Shown here: positions 41,469 to 49,504 of the stretch, piece by piece | Position numbering within the stretch: the stretch's first letter is position 1 | Layout of the letters: each line of letters begins with the position of its first letter | DNA from: Armatimonadota bacterium | GTDB taxonomy: Bacteria; Armatimonadota; UBA5829; DSUL01 | Length of the DNA: 64,000 bases | NCBI GenBank assembly: GCA_025998755.1 | Contig: AP024674.1 | Coordinates: forward strand, 434,001 to 498,000 | Direction of reading: 5' to 3' | Notes under the pieces: generated by a model | Told to the model about the DNA's origin: nothing | The model's input: only the letters and a program-made list of their open reading frames with translations | The model's database searches: none | Program-made: the position numbers and the translations under genes

Positions 41469-41500
41469 CACGCGCCGGGCCCGGCCGGGCCCGGCGCGTG
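41469..41500. promoter_or_regulatory. 32-base perfect palindrome in the GlmL-like leader
   Basis: The half site CACGCGCCGGGCCCGG (41469-41484) is followed directly by its exact reverse complement (41485-41500), with no spacer and no mismatch. It lies 4 bases after the -10, spanning the predicted transcription start, and 24 bases before the ATG. It could be an operator for a symmetric regulator or form a very stable 5' mRNA hairpin next to the ribosome-binding site. Confidence 0.75.
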
Positions 41501-41523
41501 TCTCTGCACGGACGAGGAGGAGT

Positions 41524-43302
41524 ATGAGCGAACCCACCCGCATTCTTGCGACGGACTGCGGCAGCACCACCACGAAGGCCATCCTCATCGAAAAGCGTGA
41601 CGGTGAGTGGAGGTTGATCTGCCGCGGCGAAGCCCCCACCACGGTGGAAGCCCCCTATGACGACGTGACGGTGGGCGTCACAAACGCCGTCCGCGAAGTG
41701 GAAGAGCTGGCCGGCCTCTCATTGATGGGAGAAAACGGTCTTTTGCATCCCGCCGAAGGCCCCCGTGGCGTGGACTTGTATCTCTCCACCTCCAGCGCGG
41801 GCGGCGGCCTGCAGATGACCGTTGCAGGCGTGGTGAAGGCGATGAGCGCCGAAAGCGCTGAAAGGGCGGCTCTGGGTGCCGGCGCCATCATCATGGACGT
41901 CATCGCGGTGGACGACGGGCGGCGCGACTGGCAGAAGATCGAGCGCATCAGGAGCCTGCGTCCGGACATGGTGCTGGTGTCGGGCGGCACCGACGGCGGA
42001 ACGGTATCCCATCTGGTGGACATCGCCGAGATGCTGGTCGCGGCCGATCCGAAGCCCCGGCTGGGCGGCAATATGAAGCTGCCCGTCATCTATGCCGGGA
42101 ACCGCGACGCGCGTGACGCTGTGCGTCAGCTCCTGGATGGGCGGGTGGATCTGCGCATCACGGAGAACCTTCGGCCTCAGCTCGATCGCGAAGACCTCTA
42201 TCCCGCCCGGGAGGCCATCCACGAGCTGTTCCTGCAGCACGTGATGCAGCAGGCGCCCGGCTACAGCAAGCTTTCCACTTGGACTGACGCCGGTATCATG
42301 TCTACTCCGAACGCGGTTGGAAAGATGGTTCAGACCGCCGCCGAGCAATTGGGAGTGCAGGTCTTGGCGGTGGACATCGGAGGGGCCACCACGGATGTCT
42401 TCTCCGTCTTCCAGGGGATCTACAACCGCACCGTCAGCGCAAATCTTGGGATGAGCTACTCTATCTGCAACGTTCTGGCGGAGGCGGGCATCGAGAACAT
42501 CGTGCGGTGGCTGCCCTTCGAGGCGAACCGCTGGAGCATCCGCAACCGCCTGCGCAACAAGATGATCCGCCCTACAACCATCCCGGAGACTCTTGAAGAC
42601 CTGATGGTGGAGCAGGCGGTCGCGCGGGAGGCGCTGCGGCTGGCTTTCGAGCACCATAAGATGCTCGCGCGCGGCCTGATGGGTGTGCAGCAGACCCGCA
42701 CCGTGGGCGACATGCTGTCTCAGGCTCAGACCGGAGCGACACTGGTGGATATGATGCGCTGCGACCTCATCATCGGAAGTGGAGGGGTGCTTTCCCACGC
42801 CCCCAGACGGGCCGAGGCGGCACTGATGATGCTGGACGCGTATCAGCCGGAAGGCATTACGCGCCTGGCGGTTGATTCCATCTTCATGATGCCGCAGCTC
42901 GGGGTACTGAGTACCCTGCAGCCGGAGGCCGCAACGGCGGTGTTTCAGCGCGATTGCCTTATCCGTCTGGGCACGGTGGTGGCGCCGTCGGGGACCGGAA
43001 AGCCGGGTAGTCAGGTCTGCACGGTCTCGTTCGGCGGCAGGACGGCATCTGTGGAGTTTGGCGAGGTCCGCGTGCTGCCCCTGGCCGAGGGCGAGACGGT
43101 TGAGGCGGAGGTCGTGCCGGCGAAAGGATGGGACGCTGGCGCCGGCCGCGGGAAGGCTGTGCGCGGCACGCTGGAAGGCGGAGTGGTGGGACTCATCCTG
43201 GACGGCCGGGGACGTCCGATGGTCATCCCGGCGGAGCCTGCTGAGAGGGCCGCCCTGATGCGCCGCACCAGACAGGCGTTCGGGCTTCCAGAGGAGGTAT
43301 AA
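41524..43302 (+). CDS. GlmL/MutL-family protein (glutamate mutase accessory-type ATPase), orphan
   Basis: ASKHA-fold ATPase of the MutL/GlmL family, which in known cases acts as a reactivating or chaperone factor for B12-dependent glutamate mutase. 592 residues. Phosphate-1 motif TDCGSTTTKAIL (residues 10-21), LYLSTSSAGGGLQMTVAGVV, VLVSGGTDGGTVSHL, second phosphate motif AVDIGGATTDVFSV and IIGSGGVLSHAPRRA. It has an ATG with AGGAGG upstream. No mutase subunit (GlmS/GlmE) or B12 gene lies nearby, so it is an orphan with a possibly different client. It is followed 3 bases later by a 372-residue unknown protein. Confidence 0.85.
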   Translation: MSEPTRILATDCGSTTTKAILIEKRDGEWRLICRGEAPTTVEAPYDDVTVGVTNAVREVEELAGLSLMGENGLLHPAEGPRGVDLYLSTSSAGGGLQMTVAGVVKAMSAESAERAALGAGAIIMDVIAVDDGRRDWQKIERIRSLRPDMVLVSGGTDGGTVSHLVDIAEMLVAADPKPRLGGNMKLPVIYAGNRDARDAVRQLLDGRVDLRITENLRPQLDREDLYPAREAIHELFLQHVMQQAPGYSKLSTWTDAGIMSTPNAVGKMVQTAAEQLGVQVLAVDIGGATTDVFSVFQGIYNRTVSANLGMSYSICNVLAEAGIENIVRWLPFEANRWSIRNRLRNKMIRPTTIPETLEDLMVEQAVAREALRLAFEHHKMLARGLMGVQQTRTVGDMLSQAQTGATLVDMMRCDLIIGSGGVLSHAPRRAEAALMMLDAYQPEGITRLAVDSIFMMPQLGVLSTLQPEAATAVFQRDCLIRLGTVVAPSGTGKPGSQVCTVSFGGRTASVEFGEVRVLPLAEGETVEAEVVPAKGWDAGAGRGKAVRGTLEGGVVGLILDGRGRPMVIPAEPAERAALMRRTRQAFGLPEEV

Positions 43303-43305
43303 CGC

Positions 43306-44424
43306 ATGGCCACTGCTTACACCCCCGGCCTGACCGTCAGCCGCAGCGTGCTCGTCCGCAAAACCAGACGACTGCCTCTTCCGGGAGAAGTCTTGGTGGA
43401 GGCAGGGGCAAAGGTGGAGCCGCAGGACGTTCTGGCGCGCGCCGAGCTGCCTGGCATCATGCGCACCGTGCGCGCGGCGGAGCTGCTGGGGCAGGAACCT
43501 CACGACCTGCCGCAATATCTGCTGGTCAAGGAAGGCGATCAGGTCGAGAAGGGCGACGTGCTCTGCAGGAGCACCAGCTTCTTCGGCCTGTTCAAGAACG
43601 AGTGCCGCGCTCCCGTCTCCGGGCGGGTCGAGATGATCAACCCGGTTTCCGGAAATATCGGCATACGGGAGGCTCCTTCACCGGTGGAGGTGACCGCCTA
43701 CATCCGCGGCACCGTGACAGAGATCCTGCCGCGTGAAGGCGCGGTCGTCGAGACCCGCGGGGCGCTCATCCAGGGCATCTTCGGGGTGGGGGGCGAGCGT
43801 TGCGGGCGCATCCGGGTGGTGGCCGCGGGGCCGGACCGCGACGTAAGGCCGGATGATATCCCCGATAATGTCGACGGATGCGTGGTCGTCGGCGGGGCCG
43901 GCGCAAGCCTGGATGCCATCCGCCTGGCGGCGGAAAGGGGCGCAGTGGGGTTCGTCGTCGGGGGCGTGGTGGACGAGGACCTGATCGGGTATCTCGGCCA
44001 CGATATCGGCGTCGCCATTACCGGGCAGGAGCCGGTTCCGGCCACACTCATTCTGACGGAGGGTTTCGGCTCGCTGCGGATGGCGGACCGCACCTGGGAG
44101 CTTTTCAAGGAGCTGGAGGGTGAGACGGCGTCCATCAACGGCGCCACGCAGATCCGCGCGGGAGTAATCCGGCCGGAGGTCATTGTTCCGCGCGACACCG
44201 CCGCGGGAGACGCCGGCACCCCGGGAAGGGGGGTGCTGGAGGTCGGAAGCACCATCCGCATCATCCGTGAGCCCAACTTCGGCATGCTGGGCGAGGTGGT
44301 GGAGCTTCCCGCGCAGCTTCAGACGGTTCCTTCCGGGGCGACGGTCCGGGTGCTTGTCGCGCGCCTCTTGGACGGCAGGGTGGTCACAGTCCCGCGCGCG
44401 AATGTGGAGTTGATCGAGAAATGA
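43306..44424 (+). CDS. Unknown 372-aa protein paired with the GlmL-like gene; lipoyl-like and KOW-like segments
   Basis: I do not recognise a named family. Visible parts are an N-terminal region with two biotin/lipoyl-hammerhead-like segments (GEVLVEAGAKVEPQDVLARA and LLVKEGDQVEKGDVLCRS, then RAPVSGRVEMINPVSGNIGI), a central GCVVVGGAGASLDAIRLAAE / GAVGFVVGGVVDEDLIGYL region resembling a small Rossmann-like domain, and a C-terminal beta segment (TIRIIREPNFGMLGEVVELP) like a KOW/SH3 strand set. No signal peptide or membrane helix. It is coupled with the GlmL-like gene and the next gene (4-base overlap), with a strong AGAGGAGG. It may bind a swinging-arm cofactor or act as its partner; this is inference. 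Confidence 0.7.
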   Translation: MATAYTPGLTVSRSVLVRKTRRLPLPGEVLVEAGAKVEPQDVLARAELPGIMRTVRAAELLGQEPHDLPQYLLVKEGDQVEKGDVLCRSTSFFGLFKNECRAPVSGRVEMINPVSGNIGIREAPSPVEVTAYIRGTVTEILPREGAVVETRGALIQGIFGVGGERCGRIRVVAAGPDRDVRPDDIPDNVDGCVVVGGAGASLDAIRLAAERGAVGFVVGGVVDEDLIGYLGHDIGVAITGQEPVPATLILTEGFGSLRMADRTWELFKELEGETASINGATQIRAGVIRPEVIVPRDTAAGDAGTPGRGVLEVGSTIRIIREPNFGMLGEVVELPAQLQTVPSGATVRVLVARLLDGRVVTVPRANVELIEK

Positions 44425-46109
44425 GCTTGCGAATCCGTTCCCTCGCTGTCATTCTGGCTGTCTTGTTCCCCGCCGCGCCACTGGCGGCTCAGAACAACGC
44501 CGAGCGCGTCTATACCCGGTCCGTGGCTCCGGGTGTCACCTTCACCGAGATTGTCAGACCGGCGCTTCCCCTGGTGGTTACGGTGCTGAAAGTGGATCTC
44601 GACCGGGCCAGTGTGGGGGCGTTCGTTGCGAATGACCGGATCAACTCTTCCACTCGGGAAGTGGTGTCCTCGGCGGTTGCGCGCTCCGCAGCGGTGGCCG
44701 GAACGAACGGCGACTTCTTTCCGTGGACGGCGGACCCTTTGGGTTTGACCGTGGTGAACGGGCGGCTGGTCAGTGAGCCGTACCCCGACCGGCCCGCGGT
44801 GGCCATCCGGAAGGATGGGAAGGTTCTGATGGGCATCGTGCAGATGGCTCTCACGATGCACTTCGATAACTTCCGTATGCTCAAGGCGAATGGCGTGGAC
44901 CGGCCCATTCAGGGCGGAGAGCTTATCGTCTACGAGCGCTATTTCGGCCCCACCACATCCGCCGGCAAGGACTGCGCAGAGATGGTGCTGCGGGTGGATT
45001 GGCCTGGCCTCCTGGAGAGGGGGTACGCCCAGGCGGAGATCGTCTCGCTTCTGGAAGAGGGGGCTGACTCGTCCATTCCGGAGGATGGAGTCGTCGTTGT
45101 GGCGAAAGGGCCTCGCCGGCCGGAGCTGCTGAACGCGGCGCGGGGGCAGTCCCGTGTGCGTCTGCGGCTCGCCCTGCAAGACGAGGACGGCAGGTCCTGG
45201 TTGGGAGTCTCGGAGGCGGTTGGCGGCGAGCCCTGGCTCATCAAAAACGGCGAGTTCAGCAAACGCACGGACCGTCACGGACTGGATGCTGCCACGCCTT
45301 TCGCCTCGAACCGCCACCCTCGCACCGCGGTGGGGGTCACGCGCGACGGCGATTTCCTGGTCGCGGTGGTTGACGGCCGGCAGATCACGAGCCGCGGGGC
45401 CACGCTCCGGGAGATGGCGCAATTGATGATGGATCTGGGCTGCGTGGACGCCATCAATCTGGACGGAGGCGGCTCCAGCACAATGGTGGTCCGGGGTCTG
45501 GTGGTGAACAGTCCCTCGGATGGCCAGCAGCGCGCTGTGGCGAGCGGCCTGCTGGTGCGCTCAGCGGAAGCTGAACCTGCCGGGACTGAGCCCCTGACCG
45601 TCACGCCATCCCCGGTCCAGCTTACGGCCGGGCAGCGGCAGACGTTTACTGTGTCGCGCTTGGACGGGACGCCGCTTGACCCGGCGCAGCTCGGATCGCT
45701 CATCTGGGGGACGCGAAACGGAGGAGGGTTTGTGGAGCAAGACGGCGTTTTCGTGGCTGTGCGAACAGGCTCGCCGGTGGTGGGTGCCTGGTTTGCCGGC
45801 AGCTCTGCTGAGGCGAGGGTCGCAGTCTCTCCCGCCGGCCCCGGACGGGTCCGGGTATCGCTTGCCCAGGGAGCGTCGCTGGAGTCCGCTTCCACGGCAC
45901 TGGTCATCGCGGTGACCGATGCTCTCGGCAACGTGATACCGTTTGCTGCGGTCAAGTTGATGGTGGAGGGGGGAAGCGCCGATCAGACGCAGTTGACCGC
46001 CGGACCGGACGGCCTGGCCCGGGTTACGGTCACCTGGGATCCCGCCGTGGCTCCCGGCAAAAGACGCGTCCGCGCGGAGTCGAACGGGATCGCCGGGTCG
46101 CTTCCTTGA
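44421..46109 (+). CDS. Exported phosphodiester glycosidase (NAGPA/DUF2233)-like protein with C-terminal Ig-like domain
   Basis: Envelope protein of 562 residues. Signal MSLRIRSLAVILAVLFPAAP to LAAQ. The central domain (about 40-370) has the DUF2233/NAGPA pattern: AGTNGDFFPWTADPLGLTVV, RHPRTAVGVTRDGDFLVAVV, CVDAINLDGGGSSTMVVRG and the VVNSPSDGQQRAVASGLLV end; relatives cleave or uncover GlcNAc-1-phosphodiester linkages or act on cell-wall glycans. The final 170 residues are two beta-rich Ig-like modules (invasin/Big-like: ALVIAVTDALGNVIPFAAVK). ATG overlaps the preceding stop by four bases, linking it to the GlmL operon. Confidence 0.8.
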   Translation: MSLRIRSLAVILAVLFPAAPLAAQNNAERVYTRSVAPGVTFTEIVRPALPLVVTVLKVDLDRASVGAFVANDRINSSTREVVSSAVARSAAVAGTNGDFFPWTADPLGLTVVNGRLVSEPYPDRPAVAIRKDGKVLMGIVQMALTMHFDNFRMLKANGVDRPIQGGELIVYERYFGPTTSAGKDCAEMVLRVDWPGLLERGYAQAEIVSLLEEGADSSIPEDGVVVVAKGPRRPELLNAARGQSRVRLRLALQDEDGRSWLGVSEAVGGEPWLIKNGEFSKRTDRHGLDAATPFASNRHPRTAVGVTRDGDFLVAVVDGRQITSRGATLREMAQLMMDLGCVDAINLDGGGSSTMVVRGLVVNSPSDGQQRAVASGLLVRSAEAEPAGTEPLTVTPSPVQLTAGQRQTFTVSRLDGTPLDPAQLGSLIWGTRNGGGFVEQDGVFVAVRTGSPVVGAWFAGSSAEARVAVSPAGPGRVRVSLAQGASLESASTALVIAVTDALGNVIPFAAVKLMVEGGSADQTQLTAGPDGLARVTVTWDPAVAPGKRRVRAESNGIAGSLP

Positions 46110-46207
46110 GATTCTGGAATTTGGTCCTGAGTTCCGGACTTAGATAGAGCCTGCGGCCAGCCCCGTCAGACCAGCGCGGTCCGGCGGGAAGATGAAAGGG
46201 GACGAAG

Positions 46208-47809
46208 ATGTCTTCAAGAGTTGACTCGCTGCTTGGAAGCCTTTCTCTTGACGAGAAGATCGGCCAGCTGCTGATGTTCGGCTGGCAGGGTGAGACCCAC
46301 GAGGAGAACATTACCGTTTCCTCCCACGCGCGGCTCCTGCTGGAGGAGTTCAAGGTGGGCGGGGTGGTTCTGTTGGGACGCAATGTCGGCACACCTGCTG
46401 AGACCGCCCGTTGCATGAACGAGCTTCAGGAGCGCTCGAAGCTCCCTCTGTTCATCATCGTGGATCAAGAAGGCGGAATGGTGGCGCGCTTCAAAGATCC
46501 GTTCGTGGTGTTCCCCGCGAACATGGCTCTCGGCGCGACTGGAGACCCATCCCTGGCCTACCGCGCCGCCCGTGCCACGGCCGAGCAGCTAAGGGCAGTG
46601 GGCGTCAACTTCAACTTCGCCCCCTGTGTGGATGTCAACAACAATCCCCTGAACCCGATCATCGGCACCCGCTCTTACGGGGACAATCCGGAAACGGTGG
46701 CGCGTTTCGCTCCGGAAGCCATCCGCGGGCTGCACGAAGGCGGTGTGATGACCAGCGCCAAGCATTTCCCGGGGCACGGCGATACGGCTGTTGACTCCCA
46801 TCTGGCGCTTCCCGTGGTGGATTTTCCACGCGAGAGGATGGACGCAGTGGAACTGCCTCCCTTCCGCGCGGCGATGGATGCCGGTGTCGCATCCATCATG
46901 ACCACGCACATCCTCTTCCCTGCTCTGGACCCGGAGCTGCCCTCTACGCTCTCCCCTCGCATCATCACCGGTTTACTGCGTGAGGAGATGGGATGGCAGG
47001 GCCTGGTGGTCACCGACGACCTGGAGATGAAGGGCGTGGCGGACAAATGGGGTGCTGCGCAGGCCGCCGTGCTGTCGCTCAAGGCCGGTGTGGACTGCCC
47101 GCTCATCTGCCACACCCTGGAGACCCAGGTGGAGGCGGTCCGGGCCATCAAGGATGCCCTTGCAGCGGGGGAGATCACCGAGGAGCGCATTGACGCATCC
47201 GTACGCCGGGTGCTGGAACTGAAGGAGCGCTTCGGACTGCTGGACGGTGTGGCTCCCGTGGATCCTGAGGCCGCGTTGCCGGTGGTCAGTTCACCCGAAA
47301 AGAAGGCGCTTGCGCTGGAGATCGCCAGACGGGCTGTCACAGTGGTGCGCAACGGGCGGGGCGTCATCCCGGCAGACCCGGGCGACGGCCGAATCGTTGT
47401 GATCAGCCTCCATCACTCTGTTGAGCGCCTGGGCGCGGCATTCCGCGCCATTCATCCAAGGACGGATGTGCTTGCGGTTTCCACCGATCAGGCGCGCTCC
47501 CCGGAAAGCATCGCTTTGCCCGAGGATGCTGGCCTCGTGGTGGTGGGTACCTGCCCGAGCGAGCCCTGGACCGCCGGGCTGGACGTGAAGGCTCAGGCCA
47601 CGATGGTGAAACATCTGCTGAAATGGCCGAAGCCTGTCTGTGTGGTGGCGCTCAGGGACCCGTATGATCTGCTGATGTTCCCTGAAGTCCAGACATATGT
47701 GGCGCTTTACGGCTATCGCGATGAGATGCTGCAGTCTTGCGCCGAAGTGGTTCTGGGGAGGATCAGCCCTTCGGGACGGGTCCCGGTGACCCTTCCAGAG
47801 TCAGCCTGA
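46208..47809 (+). CDS. nagZ: GH3 beta-N-acetylhexosaminidase (NagZ-like) with C-terminal domain
   Basis: Glycoside hydrolase family 3 enzyme of 533 residues; NagZ relatives release GlcNAc from muropeptides in peptidoglycan recycling. Signatures are FIIVDQEGGMVARF, the catalytic acid/base motif KHFPGHGDTAVDSH and the nucleophile Asp in VVTDDLEMKGVAD. It has no signal peptide, so it is cytoplasmic, as NagZ usually is. NagZ proper is about 340 residues; the extra C-terminal domain (about 345-533, ending GRISPSGRVPVTLPESA) is the alpha/beta sandwich of two-domain GH3 enzymes. RBS AAAGGGGA lies 7 bases before the ATG. Confidence 0.9.
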   Translation: MSSRVDSLLGSLSLDEKIGQLLMFGWQGETHEENITVSSHARLLLEEFKVGGVVLLGRNVGTPAETARCMNELQERSKLPLFIIVDQEGGMVARFKDPFVVFPANMALGATGDPSLAYRAARATAEQLRAVGVNFNFAPCVDVNNNPLNPIIGTRSYGDNPETVARFAPEAIRGLHEGGVMTSAKHFPGHGDTAVDSHLALPVVDFPRERMDAVELPPFRAAMDAGVASIMTTHILFPALDPELPSTLSPRIITGLLREEMGWQGLVVTDDLEMKGVADKWGAAQAAVLSLKAGVDCPLICHTLETQVEAVRAIKDALAAGEITEERIDASVRRVLELKERFGLLDGVAPVDPEAALPVVSSPEKKALALEIARRAVTVVRNGRGVIPADPGDGRIVVISLHHSVERLGAAFRAIHPRTDVLAVSTDQARSPESIALPEDAGLVVVGTCPSEPWTAGLDVKAQATMVKHLLKWPKPVCVVALRDPYDLLMFPEVQTYVALYGYRDEMLQSCAEVVLGRISPSGRVPVTLPESA

Positions 47810-47832
47810 AGGAAACGGCCGGGTGCCCTAAA

Positions 47833-48069
47833 TCACTCGTAGACTCCGTCGTCGGGAGAGACCTCCATGGCCTCCTCCTTTTTGACCCAGATGACGGAGT
47901 TGCCCTCGAACGCCACGTAAAGCATACCGCGCTCCACGTCCACGTCCAGGAGCTTGTCCACACGGACCTGCCAGGTCGTTTCGCCGCTCGCATCCTTGCC
48001 TGGCAGGCGGTATTTCACTTTCAGCTTTTCGTTGGCATCAAGCCGCTGGGCGATGGTCTCGAGGTCCAT
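47833..48069 (-). CDS. Small unknown acidic protein (78 aa)
   Basis: A 78-residue cytoplasmic protein, mostly beta-strand pattern with charged ends (MDLETIAQRLDANEKLKVKY at the start, EEAMEVSPDDGVYE at the end) and a middle of GMLYVAFEGNSVIWVKKEE. I do not recognise a family. The ATG at 48069 has AAGGGAG five bases upstream, a clean SD; a longer start at 48087 would lack one. It is convergent with nagZ and 189 bases from the oxidoreductase gene end. Codon use matches its neighbours, supporting it as real. Confidence 0.6.
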   Translation of the reverse strand: MDLETIAQRLDANEKLKVKYRLPGKDASGETTWQVRVDKLLDVDVERGMLYVAFEGNSVIWVKKEEAMEVSPDDGVYE

Positions 48070-48257
48070 GGGACTCCCTTTCAGCAAACTTCAGCGGATT
48101 CCGTTCCGGAAGCCGCGCAGACCGCGCCTTACTTCGCGGAAATGGCCTGTTTTCCCTCCCTCGCAACAAGCCTTGCGAGGACCTGCCCCCACCCGCGCCG
48201 GAGAGCAGGCAGTATGAGATCCAACTGCAGAATATACCGCAAAATCTCTCTGGGAGG

Positions 48258-49397
48258 CTACAGCGGTGGCAGGGGTGGCACGTCCACCGGCCTTCCGCCG
48301 CTTCGCATGGACTCCGCGCCCGCGCAGCCCGTGGCTACCGACATCCGTCCGGCTTCCGGTGTGGCGAGCGGTTCCTTCCCGTCCAGGACCATATCCACGA
48401 AGTCCTGGCAGATGACAGGATCCGCGCCGGCGTGCGTCCCGGCTGCGCGCTTCACGTCATAGGTCCGGTCGGCAAGTTCCCGCCAAGTGTTTGAACGCCG
48501 CGTCTTCACCCAGACCTTCATCTCCGGTTCCGAGTTCTCCAACCGTCCTTCCGTGCCGATGAACGTGTAGTTGCGGTGATAATCCGGGGTGAAGTGGCAC
48601 TGCAGGTAGCTGGCCTTGATCCCTCCCTCAAGCTCCATAATTATCACGTTGTTGTCCTCGATATCCACCTCCCGGCGGAAGGCGCATTGCTCGCGCCGGC
48701 CCTGTTCGGCCTCGAGGCAGGTCCGGCGGATATCGCAGGCGGAGCACACCAGGTCGTCCGGCTTGTCGCCGCCGAAGTAGTCCAGCCCGCCGAACGCGCA
48801 CACCCTCTTTGTGTAGCGTCCCGTGATCCAGTGGATGATGTCTATGTCGTGCGAGCCCTTCTGCAAAAGCAGGGAGTTGCAGTTCTTGCGGGTCGCGTGC
48901 CAGTCGTGGTAGTAGAATCGTCCGCCGTGGCCCACGAAGTGCCTCACCCAGACCGCTTTGATCTCGCCGATGGCCCCGCTGTCCACGATCTCCTTCATCA
49001 CGCGGTACATGTTCATGTATCGCATGTTGAAGCCAACCATCAGGCGTTTGCCGGACTGCTTCCAGGCCTTGAGGATGCGGTCACACCCTTTCACTGAGAT
49101 TGCCAGAGGTTTTTCGCAGAACACATGCTTCCCGGCCTCCAGAGCCGCAACGGCGTGCTCCTCGTGGACGAAGTCCGGTGATGTGACCGCCACTGCGTCC
49201 ACATCCGGTCGCTCCAGCAGCTCCCGGTACTCCTGTGTCACGAAGACATCCGGCCCCATCCGCTTCCGGAAGTCGTCCAGCGCTTCCGGACGCACGTCCG
49301 CTCCTGCCACCACTTCGGAGCGGGGGTTGTCCCGCCACTGGTCCGCGATGCCACCCCGCCCGCAGACGCCGATCACGCCGATCCTGACTTTCTCCAT
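48258..49397 (-). CDS. Gfo/Idh/MocA family oxidoreductase
   Basis: NAD(P)-dependent sugar or cyclitol dehydrogenase, 379 residues. N-terminal Rossmann motif RIGVIGVCGRGGIADQW; the conserved KHVFCEKPLA (catalytic Lys) at about 88-98; middle HDIDIIHWITG; and a C-terminal substrate domain with FIGTEGRLENSEP. A cysteine cluster is seen (DDLVCSACDIRRTCL then EQCAF), a pattern that occurs in some Gfo/Idh/MocA subfamilies and may bind zinc. It is probably co-transcribed with the GH10 gene upstream (107 bases). Substrate unknown. Confidence 0.88.
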   Translation of the reverse strand: MEKVRIGVIGVCGRGGIADQWRDNPRSEVVAGADVRPEALDDFRKRMGPDVFVTQEYRELLERPDVDAVAVTSPDFVHEEHAVAALEAGKHVFCEKPLAISVKGCDRILKAWKQSGKRLMVGFNMRYMNMYRVMKEIVDSGAIGEIKAVWVRHFVGHGGRFYYHDWHATRKNCNSLLLQKGSHDIDIIHWITGRYTKRVCAFGGLDYFGGDKPDDLVCSACDIRRTCLEAEQGRREQCAFRREVDIEDNNVIIMELEGGIKASYLQCHFTPDYHRNYTFIGTEGRLENSEPEMKVWVKTRRSNTWRELADRTYDVKRAAGTHAGADPVICQDFVDMVLDGKEPLATPEAGRMSVATGCAGAESMRSGGRPVDVPPLPPL

Positions 49398-49504
49398 TCA
49401 GCGATCTCCCGCCGTTGTGACCGCCGTGTTCTGCCCGCGCGGCCCCTGCCTTCTTCGCGGGGCCGGCGCTTTGTCCCTTCCCGGCTATGGTTCGTTGCCG
49501 CCGG

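Noticed and set aside
41719-43515. A 598-residue minus-strand ORF opposite the GlmL-like gene
   Set aside because: Clear shadow of the plus-strand gene, with His/Arg-rich unnatural composition; the plus frame has family motifs.
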